Assembly: GCA_007692455.1 (NCBI GenBank)
Contig: RECC01000030.1
Coordinates: 1-37,436, forward strand
Direction of reading: 5' to 3'
DNA from: Alkalibacterium sp.
Lineage (GTDB): Bacteria; Bacillota; Bacilli; Lactobacillales; Carnobacteriaceae_A
Length of the DNA: 37,436 nucleotides
Part shown: in pieces, positions 7,487 through 15,969 of the stretch
How the letters are laid out: each line of letters starts with the position of its first letter
How positions within the stretch are numbered: the stretch's first letter is position 1
Translations under genes and position numbers: made by a program
The notes under the pieces: generated by a model
What the model was told of the DNA's origin: nothing
Database searches by the model: none
What the model saw: the letters and a program-made list of their open reading frames with translations, nothing else

Positions 7487-8761
7487 TTATTTCCAAATTG
7501 TTCTAAATTCGCCGATGAGATATAGGGAGCCAAATACAACTATCTTATCGTCTGACTGAGCAGATGTTTTTAAATTATTTACAACAGACTCAACTGATTC
7601 GAATGCTTTAGCCGGTATGCCTTCTGACACTATTTTCTGAGCTGTTTCTTCAGCATCAAAGCCTCTGTATGGGTCCGGAGAGACGGCAAGTATTTTTTCA
7701 GCCTGAGGAAAAACTGTTCGGATCATTTCCATATAAGCTTTATCCTTCATCATTCCGACTACAAAAATCAGTTTGTCATCCGGAAAGAGTCGGAGCAGAT
7801 TATTTTTAAGGTGCTCAATCCCCTCTGGATTATGGGCCCCGTCAATAATCACTGTCGGTTCTTCACTTATTTTTTCCATTCGTCCGGGCCACTTTGCCTT
7901 CATCAAGCCATTTTTAATAGCGCTGGCTTCTATAGTATAGCCTTTTCCCTGAAGGATTTTGGCTGTTTCGATTGCCAGCACAGCATTTGAAATCTGATGT
8001 CTGCCAAGCAGCTGAATGCTTATATTTTTGAGGTCCTTATAATCAAAGACACTGTCGTCCTCACTCAACCTGACATTGAGGATATCCGATTGTCTGATTT
8101 GAACAGGTACAGCTTTTTCCGATCTGGCTTTCTTCAGAACTATATCATCTATTGACGGGGACATTTCCGGAAAAATAACGACACCGTTATGTTTTATGAT
8201 TCCAGCCTTCTCAAGAGCAATCTGTTCTTTCGACTCGCCCAGAACTTTCATGTGATCCAGTCCAATGGAAGTGATGATTGCTGCTAAAGGAGTCTCAATG
8301 ATATTGGTCGCATCCAGGCGCCCACCAATTCCCGCTTCCAGAATCACCAGTTCACAGTTATGTTCAGAAAAGTAAGCCAAAGCCACTGCAGTCAGGATTT
8401 CAAAGGAGTACAGTACTTCATCGAGTTCCCTTTCAACCTCTTCTACAAGAGGAGCTACTGCCTCAGTCAGCCGAATAAACTCCTCGTCTGTTATCTCTCT
8501 GCCGTTAATTTGAATCCGCTCATTTATGCGTTCAAGATGAGGAGACGTATACACCCCCACTTTGATGTCACTTTCATTTAAAATGGAAGCGAGAAAAGCA
8601 CTGGTTGATCCCTTCCCATTCGTACCTGCTATATGTACGTATTTCAGACTTTCCTGTGGATTCCCCATTTTCTTCATCAGCAAACTCATGCGGGACAGGC
8701 TTTCTTTTTTTCCAGTACCTCTGTTTGTATTCACTAATTTTATGACATCAGTCATATTCAT
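7487..8761 (-). CDS. folC: Folylpolyglutamate synthase / dihydrofolate synthase (Mur ligase family)
   Basis: A 424-residue cytoplasmic ATP-dependent ligase that adds glutamate to folates (and, in bifunctional forms, to dihydropteroate). The start ATG at 8761 follows AAGGAG at eight bases. The P-loop GTNGKGST is at 46-53, followed by the TSPHL folate-loop motif and EAGIGGRLDATN. The C-terminal Mur-ligase domain has IIDGAHNPEG (about 288-297). Length is normal for FolC (about 420-430). No other folate gene is adjacent, and the gene has its own terminator, so it appears monocistronic. Whether it also has dihydrofolate synthase activity cannot be read from the sequence. Confidence 0.95.
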   Translation of the reverse strand: MNMTDVIKLVNTNRGTGKKESLSRMSLLMKKMGNPQESLKYVHIAGTNGKGSTSAFLASILNESDIKVGVYTSPHLERINERIQINGREITDEEFIRLTEAVAPLVEEVERELDEVLYSFEILTAVALAYFSEHNCELVILEAGIGGRLDATNIIETPLAAIITSIGLDHMKVLGESKEQIALEKAGIIKHNGVVIFPEMSPSIDDIVLKKARSEKAVPVQIRQSDILNVRLSEDDSVFDYKDLKNISIQLLGRHQISNAVLAIETAKILQGKGYTIEASAIKNGLMKAKWPGRMEKISEEPTVIIDGAHNPEGIEHLKNNLLRLFPDDKLIFVVGMMKDKAYMEMIRTVFPQAEKILAVSPDPYRGFDAEETAQKIVSEGIPAKAFESVESVVNNLKTSAQSDDKIVVFGSLYLIGEFRTIWK

Positions 8762-8999
8762 ATACTTAACTCCTTAAAAAAACTATAGTCTCTTAACAGT
8801 ATACAATAATTACGCAAAAGGGCGACTTTAAAATAGATGGAATATAAGTTTAATTACATTCTCTATTATCATAATCATTCTATAGTCAAAAAGCTATATT
8901 ACCAGCACCTTCCATAGAATTCTATATTTATATATGGCTGAGACACGGTTATATATTCAATAAATATTAAAAAAGTTTTATATTTTTCGAGGTTATCAT

Positions 9000-9028
9000 T
9001 TGCAATTTCGAAAACCATGGATTATACT
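9000..9028 (+). promoter_or_regulatory. Promoter of the pilus operon
   Basis: TTGCAA (9000-9005), a 17-bp spacer and TATACT (9023-9028) form a good sigma-A promoter. Transcription would start near 9035, exactly where the G-poor leader begins. Between the folC start (8762) and this promoter I see only AT-rich DNA. A second match, TTTACA-N17-TATATA at 9280-9308, is less convincing. Confidence 0.65.
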
Positions 9029-9034
9029 AGCTTT

Positions 9035-9532
9035 ATCAATTAGAAATTATTCACAATTTCTTCACAACACTCTCCTAATACACCTTTCATAATTTATCTC
9101 AACACCTCCCAAGTGTTTATTTTCTACCCAACTTATAGCGTTCCCCTTAACCTTTATTTTCATACTCCTATCTGTCCCGTTAATTTTTCATGCTCTCTTT
9201 TACCCTATTTAGTCAAATACAAACGATTTTACACCTTATTTCGTTATAAAAATTACTTCCAATTACTTAAGCAACATGATTTACACACCTTATTAAACTC
9301 TTTATATACCCACTTCTAACTTCTACACACTATTCACCTTATATACACCTCAAGATACAAACTCATGATAATCCATCACAATACTTTCCTAACCTGTAGC
9401 TCTATACAGTTTATTTCATCATCTTAACTTTATTTGTTTAGGACCCTTTAAGGAGGTGAGGACTACTGACCTTAAAAACTGAATACGACCCTCGATCGTC
9501 CGCAACTCTCTCGTTATGGAGGTGTAAAGAAT
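9035..9532 (+). promoter_or_regulatory. Long G-depleted leader of the pilus operon
   Basis: About 500 bases separate the promoter from the adhesin start. By hand count, 9061-9420 holds 17 G and 99 C in 360 bases (4.7% against 27.5%), a C:G ratio near 6. Such RNA can barely fold, and it has the C-rich, G-poor composition of Rho loading regions. Close to the gene, TTTAAGG (9447-9453) pairs with CCTTAAA (9470-9476). The loop of this hairpin holds a strong ribosome-binding sequence with no ATG, GTG or TTG at working distance. The real ribosome site is GGAGGTG at 9518-9524. No convincing small gene is present. Confidence 0.6.
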
Positions 9533-12500
9533 GTGAAAACTCAACATAAATCTATGCTGACTCATTTTATTACGCTTCTATTTGTGATTTTTCAGTTTGT
9601 ACAGTTCCTGCCAGCCAGCTTGATTTCAGCTATGACCGCTTCGGCAGAATCACCGACCGCCATCACACTTTTCAAAGATGACAGCGGCTCAGGTGAAGCC
9701 AAGTGGACAGTCAATAAAGACGGCACAGAAATCAACTGGACAGTAACTATACATCAGGCTGAATCAGAAACAGAAGCCTCTCCAGTCGTCGAACTCAATT
9801 TACCCCCCGGCGTTGGAGAACCTAGAATAGAATCAGCTACCCTCAATGGTTCCCCTAACGGAACATTATTTACCGCACACAACGGAAATTATCGATTCAA
9901 TCCTCAGTCCTACACAACCTCATCACAGAAACTCATCATTCAATTTAAAACCGCAGTCAGTGACTTAACCTCAGATCAGCTGGCTATTGCAATGGGAGCT
10001 GCTATTGAAGCAGTGGATACCCAGGCTAATCCAGCCCTTCAAAATCTAACCATTCCTAACAGACTCGCTCAACTCGAAAAAGAGCGTATCGCTGAGGAAG
10101 AAAGGTTAGAAGCTGAACGTATCGCTGCTGAAGAAGAAGCAGCAAGAATAGCAGAAGAAGAAAGACTAGCTGCTGAACAGGCTGCTCAGGAAGAGGCCGA
10201 AAGGCAGGCTGAAGAGGAGCGTTTAGCCGCTGAACAAGCCGCAGCAAAAGAAGCAGAAGCTGAAAAACTAGGCGAAGAAAAGGCTGAAGCAGCTGATTTA
10301 GAAGAAGAAACCGATAAGGAAGACGCTGTTGAAATCGACGAAGAGGAAGATGTCGAAGAAGAACTAGACGACAGCGAACTCGAAGTGAAAGCGGAAGAAG
10401 ACAGTGAAGCAGTAGACGAAGTAGATGCTATTGTGATGATGGCTGAAAGTATTGGCATTCTAAGTACCGTAAATGCTCAAAATTACTTCCCAGCTACCGG
10501 AACCAGTACAAACCAACATTATTCAGTTGTTGGTGTGTATATCGATGAAGATGATAATGTTCATCTCATCATAGATAATGATAAGAATACCGCAAATCAG
10601 ACAAGATTCTATGATCCTGTTTTAAATGGTTTTCCAGCAGCAGGTTTTGGTTTAAACTTCAATAACTATGAACCGTTCTGGGATGAAATTGGAACAAGCT
10701 TAACATTAAATGTAAGTGGAACAGAAAGAATTATAACAGGAGTTAGGTTATTTGATTTTAACCTAGGTCCAATGACAGATAAACTATTGGAAACAAACAC
10801 CTTACAAATACTAAATCAAGCAGATGGATTTAGTATCAGGGGGTTAACATTCACACTTGACCTTGATTACACAATCACTAAAGAGGTCGAACCTACTACA
10901 GCGACCATTGGGGATGAATTAATCTACACGATTACTGTCACTAACAATGGTGATTTAGCTTTAAGTAATGTGGATGTATTCGATGACTCTCCTGATGAGA
11001 CCACTGTTCTCCAAGTTAAAGATGGTAGCGGGGAATGGATGGATGCTGTGATAGACAATGGCAGAGTTCAATTGGCCAGTGGTATTTCTCTAGCAGCAAA
11101 CGGAGGCTCACGAACCTTCCTGGTGAGAGCTTATGTCAATGATGATGCTGTAGATAGTCAGCAATTGACAAATACCGCCACGATAACTGGTGCTGTTGCT
11201 CCAAAAGAAGATACATCTACTGTCATTGTAGAAGCAACAGATGTTGATATTCAAAAACTGATTTCTGGTAGTGATGCAGACTTTGATGATGAATTTGAGT
11301 TCAATTACTCCATTGCTCGACCAGGAGAATTCGAAACAGATCATTATTATGAACCAGTAAGTGGAACCTTTACTCTCGGTCATGAAGACAACTTTCCACT
11401 TAACAATTTACCTACTGATGCTCTCATAACATTGAGCGAAGAGGCCGAAGACTATGACGTTACAGTAACTGCAAATGGAATAGAAGTGAATCCCAATGAC
11501 GATGGAGAATATGAATTTGACTTAGCTGATTTTTCCAGCTTATCTATCGTTGTGACAAACGAACTGATTATTCCAAAAGAGGACTTTATAGTCACTAAAG
11601 TATGGGAGGGCGGACCGGAAGAAAATAAAAATCCAGTTGACCTCACATTATGGCGAACTACGGATGGAACGACTCTTACTGAGGTAGAAGTTGCTCCAGA
11701 CATAAATCCTGAAGAAGGACCAGCTGACGAGTTTACGTATACTTGGGCTGAATTACCTTTAGAAACAATCGGTGGTACTGAGTACACGTATTATTTCACT
11801 GAAATAGAAGTGGAAAGCTATACTCGTGAGTATGAGAATTATACTGAGATAGACGGTGAAATATATGGAGTATTTGTAGATTATGAAGGCATGGTAACCA
11901 ACACCTATGTGAGTCCACTTATCGATATTCAAGCCCGTAAAGTCTGGGACGGTGGACCATCAATTGATCACACACCCGTTAACCTCGTGCTGGAACGGTC
12001 ACTTGATGGTGAAACTTATAATGTAGTTGAAGATGTTGAACCTGTTATTACTCCAGAAGAGGATACCAACGATTTCTTCGATTATGAATGGATTGGATTA
12101 CCTCAATTTGATAATGATGGGAATGAATTCTTCTATCGAATAACCGAACCAGAGGTACCTGAAAACTACACGGCTAGTGAACCTCAGTTAGTAGATGGTG
12201 TCTGGGTTATTACCAACACCTATGTGAGTCCACTTATCGATATTGAAGCCCGTAAAGTTTGGGATGGTGGACCATCAACTGATCATGTGGCAGTCGACTT
12301 GACTCTTAGCCGAAGAATAAATGAAGAAGCCTTTGTTGATGTCGAGGTTGATCCTGATATTACTCCAGAGAATGGTACGAGTGCTCAATTTGATTATATT
12401 TGGACTGACTTGCCGGCTACAGATAATGACGGCAATCTATATGAATATAAAGTCAGCGAACCAAGTGTTCCTGAAAATTATAATTCAGTTGTAACCCCTC

Positions 12501-13309
12501 CTGGTGAACTCAATGATTTCTGGCTGGTTACAAACACCTATACAAGTCCACTGATTGAAATAGCCGGTACCAAGAGCTGGGAAAATGATACAGAAGCTCA
12601 TAGACCTGGTACATTAACCATTTCTTTATTCAGAATGGTTGAAGGCGACGATGACTTGGAATTTGTCAAAGAAGTTACTACATCATTTGAAAACGATTGG
12701 ACTTACAGCTTCGGGGAGCAGGACCTGACAGATAGTGACGGAATGGATTACATCTACTCCATCACAGAAGAAGTACCTGAAAATTATAATGAAGAGTACC
12801 CTGATGTTTACTACATTGACGATGTACTAATACTCGATGTAACCAACACGTTAGTCATGGGCGACCTCTTCATTCTTAAAACAGACCTGCAAGGTAATCC
12901 GATCACTGGAAATCCGGCTGAATTCAGACTGACTCGTACCTCACCTGAAGGGTCCGATTACAGCGAGACTCTAGAAACAGATGCAGAAGGAAGGCTTGTC
13001 TTTGAAGACTTGCTTGCAGGAACGTACAGATTGGAAGAAACCAGATCACCTATAGGATTTAATCTTTTCCCTGATGAGTTGATTATCATCGTTGAAAAAG
13101 GTGAAGATGGCGAAACAATTGTCAGTTACGATGAGACACTAATTGACGAAGACAATCCATTAGTCATTCGCAATCAGGCTTCTCAATCATTACCTGAGAC
13201 AGGCAGCATGGGTACCACAATCTTTACTGTACTCGGTTTGGCTCTAATGGGAGGAACAGTCTACGGTCTCAAAAAATCCAAAACTAAAAAGAATCTATCA
13301 GAGGAGTGA
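9533..13309 (+). CDS. Large LPXTG-anchored pilus tip/ancillary adhesin with Ala-Glu coiled coil and Cna_B-type repeats
   Basis: A 1258-residue cell-wall protein, start GTG with GGAGGTG eight bases before it. Residues 1-38 are a signal peptide ending ASA. A globular N-terminal part (about 40-175) is followed by a highly charged Ala/Glu coiled-coil segment (about 178-298) and a short region I do not recognise. Then come a DUF11-like domain (about 445-568), a beta-rich domain of the pilin isopeptide-linkage type (about 570-680), three Cna_B-type repeats beginning KVWEGG/KVWDGG (near 687, 800 and 902), a fourth divergent one (KSWEND, near 1006) and a SpaA-type domain (about 1110-1205). The sorting signal LPETG is at 1220-1224, followed by a membrane segment and basic tail. 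It lacks an obvious YPKN pilin motif, which fits a tip or accessory subunit rather than the fibre backbone. Ligand unknown. It overlaps the ribosome site of the next pilin gene. Confidence 0.88.
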   Translation: MKTQHKSMLTHFITLLFVIFQFVQFLPASLISAMTASAESPTAITLFKDDSGSGEAKWTVNKDGTEINWTVTIHQAESETEASPVVELNLPPGVGEPRIESATLNGSPNGTLFTAHNGNYRFNPQSYTTSSQKLIIQFKTAVSDLTSDQLAIAMGAAIEAVDTQANPALQNLTIPNRLAQLEKERIAEEERLEAERIAAEEEAARIAEEERLAAEQAAQEEAERQAEEERLAAEQAAAKEAEAEKLGEEKAEAADLEEETDKEDAVEIDEEEDVEEELDDSELEVKAEEDSEAVDEVDAIVMMAESIGILSTVNAQNYFPATGTSTNQHYSVVGVYIDEDDNVHLIIDNDKNTANQTRFYDPVLNGFPAAGFGLNFNNYEPFWDEIGTSLTLNVSGTERIITGVRLFDFNLGPMTDKLLETNTLQILNQADGFSIRGLTFTLDLDYTITKEVEPTTATIGDELIYTITVTNNGDLALSNVDVFDDSPDETTVLQVKDGSGEWMDAVIDNGRVQLASGISLAANGGSRTFLVRAYVNDDAVDSQQLTNTATITGAVAPKEDTSTVIVEATDVDIQKLISGSDADFDDEFEFNYSIARPGEFETDHYYEPVSGTFTLGHEDNFPLNNLPTDALITLSEEAEDYDVTVTANGIEVNPNDDGEYEFDLADFSSLSIVVTNELIIPKEDFIVTKVWEGGPEENKNPVDLTLWRTTDGTTLTEVEVAPDINPEEGPADEFTYTWAELPLETIGGTEYTYYFTEIEVESYTREYENYTEIDGEIYGVFVDYEGMVTNTYVSPLIDIQARKVWDGGPSIDHTPVNLVLERSLDGETYNVVEDVEPVITPEEDTNDFFDYEWIGLPQFDNDGNEFFYRITEPEVPENYTASEPQLVDGVWVITNTYVSPLIDIEARKVWDGGPSTDHVAVDLTLSRRINEEAFVDVEVDPDITPENGTSAQFDYIWTDLPATDNDGNLYEYKVSEPSVPENYNSVVTPPGELNDFWLVTNTYTSPLIEIAGTKSWENDTEAHRPGTLTISLFRMVEGDDDLEFVKEVTTSFENDWTYSFGEQDLTDSDGMDYIYSITEEVPENYNEEYPDVYYIDDVLILDVTNTLVMGDLFILKTDLQGNPITGNPAEFRLTRTSPEGSDYSETLETDAEGRLVFEDLLAGTYRLEETRSPIGFNLFPDELIIIVEKGEDGETIVSYDETLIDEDNPLVIRNQASQSLPETGSMGTTIFTVLGLALMGGTVYGLKKSKTKKNLSEE
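11897..12285 (+). repeat. Two near-identical 74-bp direct repeats inside the adhesin gene
   Basis: Positions 11897-11970 and 12212-12285 differ at four of 74 bases. They are 315 bp (105 codons) apart, in frame, and mark the junctions before two Cna_B-type domains (encoding TNTYVSPLIDI and ARKVWDGGPS). Recombination between them would remove or add one domain. Confidence 0.85.
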
Positions 13310-13314
13310 GTAAA

Positions 13315-14994
13315 ATGTCAAAATGTACGAGAAAAATAGTAGGATTACTAATGGGACTTCTGATGATCCTCTCAGTAGTAGCACCTGCTACAGCGATGGC
13401 AGCAGTAGCACCAGAACCATCTCCAACCACTAGACCTGAAACGGGTAACCTTCATATTCATAAATTAGTTTTCAACGATGGAAATTTTGACGATACCATC
13501 ATTAATAACGATGGATTACAGAGAGATGTGTCAATGTATGAAACTCTTGCAGAAGTGGAATTTACTATTTATTTCGCAGATGATTATGAAGTCGATGCTG
13601 ACCCATCTAGTATTGACACTAGCCTACTAACTGAAGCTGGAAAAGGTGAAACCAATAACGATGGTTACCTTAAATTTGAAAACTTAAATGCCGGTCGATA
13701 TCTGGTTGTTGAAACAAACACTCCTAAAGGGGTTACCAATTTCAGTCCTCAGTTCTTAGTCGACGTGCCAATGATGAACCCTAACGGTCGCGAATGGAAT
13801 TCTGATGTCCATGTCTATCCTAAGAACCAGTTGATTTTAGGTTCAGCTGAATTAACTAAACGAGGTGCTGAGAACAAGTTACTAAGCGGTATAACATTTG
13901 ACTTGTTTAAAGTAGTTGAAGATGGTGAGGACCTGAAAATTAATCAAGTACCTTTGATGACAGAAGAAGGTAAAATATTTGTTGGAGAATTGGAAGTAGG
14001 AAAATATTATTTCATGGAAACTGCAACTCTTCCTGAGTATGGTTTAGATCAGACTGAAATTCCTTTTGAAATAACTCTTGATGACCACGATGTAAAACAA
14101 GAAGTAGACTTGACTAACCACCTTTTACCAAAAATTGAAAAATATGTAACTGAGGTGGAAAGAAAAGAGGACTCTGCATACTTTAAAAATCCAGTTAAAT
14201 GGATTATTGAAGCAGACGTTCCTATCTTCATTAATTTTCCAGATGGAAATGAACTTGTAAGTTATGTAATTGAAGATACAATGGATCCTGAGCTTATTTA
14301 TCAAGATGACTTAACTATCCTTGAGCTTGACGATTCTGATTATGAAGTTCAGCCTGTAACATCGGATAATAAATTGAGAATCGTATTCGAAATTGATGCG
14401 TTAAAAGAATTAGAAGGTAGTAAATTAACTATTGAGTTCACTACACTCTTCGATGATAACGCAACAGTCATGGGTGCAGATATTGAAAACAATGTTGAAT
14501 TAATTTATCATAATGGGTTTAAAGAATACGATGATACTTCCTCAGCCACTGTCTGGACTGGTGGTAGACAGTTCCGTAAAGTAGATGCTTCAAACGCTGA
14601 ATTAGGTTTAGAGGGCGCAAAGTTCATCATTCAGAATAGTAACGGAAAATATCTAACTTCTAACTATGAATGGGTTGATTCAAGAGACGATGCATGGGAA
14701 ATTAAATCTGTTGAAGATGGCTACTTCGAAATTAAAGGTTTAGCAGAAGGGCTATATACTCTCATAGAAATCGAAGCACCTAAATTAGGCGACGTACAGT
14801 ATCGACTAGGCGCAGATATCGACTTTATGGTTGATAAAGACACTTACGGTGATACTCACTTAATGCCAATCGAAAACCGTCGAGAAATGACATTACCTGA
14901 AACAGGTGGAATGGGTACACTGTTATTCAGCATTATCGGTTTAGGTTTAATGGGAACTTCCGCTAAACTCTACAAAAAATCTGAGAAAAAATAA
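13315..14994 (+). CDS. Major (backbone) pilin, LPXTG-anchored, SpaA type
   Basis: A 559-residue shaft subunit of a covalent pilus. The ATG at 13315 is preferred, with AGAGGAG ending eight bases before it; the GTG at 13306 overlaps that site. Residues 1-30 form a signal peptide (ending AMAA). The pilin motif is WNSDVHVYPKN (161-171): the sortase joins K170 to the threonine of the LPETG of the next subunit. K50 in LHIHKL and the acidic ETxxP segments (E133) suit intramolecular isopeptide bonds. A C-terminal Cna_B/SpaA-type domain has an E-box-like YTLIEIEAP near 480-490. The sorting signal LPETG is at 527-531, then a membrane segment and KKSEKK tail. It follows the adhesin with overlapping signals and precedes two class C sortases, the usual pilus operon order. 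Confidence 0.93.
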   Translation: MSKCTRKIVGLLMGLLMILSVVAPATAMAAVAPEPSPTTRPETGNLHIHKLVFNDGNFDDTIINNDGLQRDVSMYETLAEVEFTIYFADDYEVDADPSSIDTSLLTEAGKGETNNDGYLKFENLNAGRYLVVETNTPKGVTNFSPQFLVDVPMMNPNGREWNSDVHVYPKNQLILGSAELTKRGAENKLLSGITFDLFKVVEDGEDLKINQVPLMTEEGKIFVGELEVGKYYFMETATLPEYGLDQTEIPFEITLDDHDVKQEVDLTNHLLPKIEKYVTEVERKEDSAYFKNPVKWIIEADVPIFINFPDGNELVSYVIEDTMDPELIYQDDLTILELDDSDYEVQPVTSDNKLRIVFEIDALKELEGSKLTIEFTTLFDDNATVMGADIENNVELIYHNGFKEYDDTSSATVWTGGRQFRKVDASNAELGLEGAKFIIQNSNGKYLTSNYEWVDSRDDAWEIKSVEDGYFEIKGLAEGLYTLIEIEAPKLGDVQYRLGADIDFMVDKDTYGDTHLMPIENRREMTLPETGGMGTLLFSIIGLGLMGTSAKLYKKSEKK

Positions 14995-15023
14995 CTGTCC
15001 CTTTCACTGATTTAACACCTCGC

Positions 15024-15045
15024 GGATGGGGTTCATGCCCCATCC
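15024..15045 (+). other. GC-rich stem-loop between backbone pilin and sortases
   Basis: GGATGGGG (15024-15031) pairs perfectly with CCCCATCC (15038-15045) around a 6-nt loop. It lies 30 bases after the pilin stop and 50 before the sortase start, and has no T run. It may protect the pilin mRNA 3' end or reduce read-through into the sortase genes. Confidence 0.6.
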
Positions 15046-15096
15046 CTTACTTAAAACACTTCCACACTACCACTCCTCTTGAAGGGAGGGATTTAA

Positions 15097-15969
15097 ATGA
15101 AAAAAATCCGGACCTTTTTTTCAAACACTTCTAAATCAAGAATCCTCTTAGGTCTTGGATTCCTTGCTGGTTTAATCATCTTTTTATACCCCGTCGTTAC
15201 CCAAATTTATTCTCAAATGACTCAAACACGCGTCATTGACACCTACCAACAGTCCCTCTCTTCAATTTCAGAGGAAGAAATGAATGAATACAAGAGTCAG
15301 CTTAATGAGTACAATGAGTCCTTGTCGGGTGGAGAGTCTAGGGTAACCGATCCGTTCGCGGAATCCGGTAATCCAAGTAATCAGGCGTCAGCCGCAGGTG
15401 GTGTGAGTTCATACAACGTATTCACTGAACAATTAGGTGATGTCATTGGAAAAATTGATATTCCAACCATCAATGCTTCACTTCCCATTTATGAGGGAAC
15501 AAGTGACGCTATCCTTCAAAGAGGAATAGGCTGGCTGGATAATACCTCTTTTCCGATTGGCGGAACAGGCACCCATTCCGTCCTAACCGGTCACCGAGGC
15601 TTGCCGACCTCCCGCCTTTTCACTGATTTACCGGATGTCGAAATTGGTGATGTGTTTTACCTACATGTTTTAGGTGAAACGTTAGCTTATGAAGTAGCTG
15701 AAACCATCGTTGTCCTTCCTCATGAAACTGAATACATTTCAATTCAAGAAGGTGAAGATTTAGTTACGTTAATCACCTGCACCCCCTATATGATCAACAC
15801 TCACCGCCTTCTAGTCACAGGTGTCCGCATCCCATATGAAGGAGAAGTAAATGAAAGTCCCCCTTCACAAACCAGCTCATTCGACTATACCCGTCTGATA
15901 ATCTTTGGAACCCTCGCACTCGTTCTCATTGTCTACCTTCTTTATAAAAAAAGAAAGGAGGCACAGTAA
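15097..15969 (+). CDS. srtC: Class C sortase (pilin polymerase)
   Basis: A 290-residue membrane transpeptidase that cuts LPETG after threonine and joins pilin subunits. The ATG at 15097 follows GGGAGGG. A membrane segment lies at about 14-36 and a second at about 264-283, the class C topology. The lid motif DPF (85-87) precedes the catalytic beta-barrel. Catalytic residues are H166 (LTGHRG), C228 (TLITCTPY) and R237 (HRLLV). Acceptors are the two pilins just upstream. It overlaps the next sortase gene by one base. Confidence 0.94.
   Translation: MKKIRTFFSNTSKSRILLGLGFLAGLIIFLYPVVTQIYSQMTQTRVIDTYQQSLSSISEEEMNEYKSQLNEYNESLSGGESRVTDPFAESGNPSNQASAAGGVSSYNVFTEQLGDVIGKIDIPTINASLPIYEGTSDAILQRGIGWLDNTSFPIGGTGTHSVLTGHRGLPTSRLFTDLPDVEIGDVFYLHVLGETLAYEVAETIVVLPHETEYISIQEGEDLVTLITCTPYMINTHRLLVTGVRIPYEGEVNESPPSQTSSFDYTRLIIFGTLALVLIVYLLYKKRKEAQ

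Noticed and set aside
9280-9308. TTTACA-N17-TATATA as main pilus promoter
   Set aside because: Weaker boxes in a very AT-rich tract; the upstream promoter at 9000-9028 is better and explains where the leader composition starts.
9113-9319. 68-codon plus-strand open frame in the pilus leader
   Set aside because: No ribosome site, composition simply reflects the G-poor tract (many Phe, Leu, Tyr, Pro), and no recognisable protein.
9441-9532. T-box or known riboswitch before the adhesin
   Set aside because: No T-box sequence, anti-terminator or recognisable riboswitch core; only a 7-bp stem around an orphan ribosome site.
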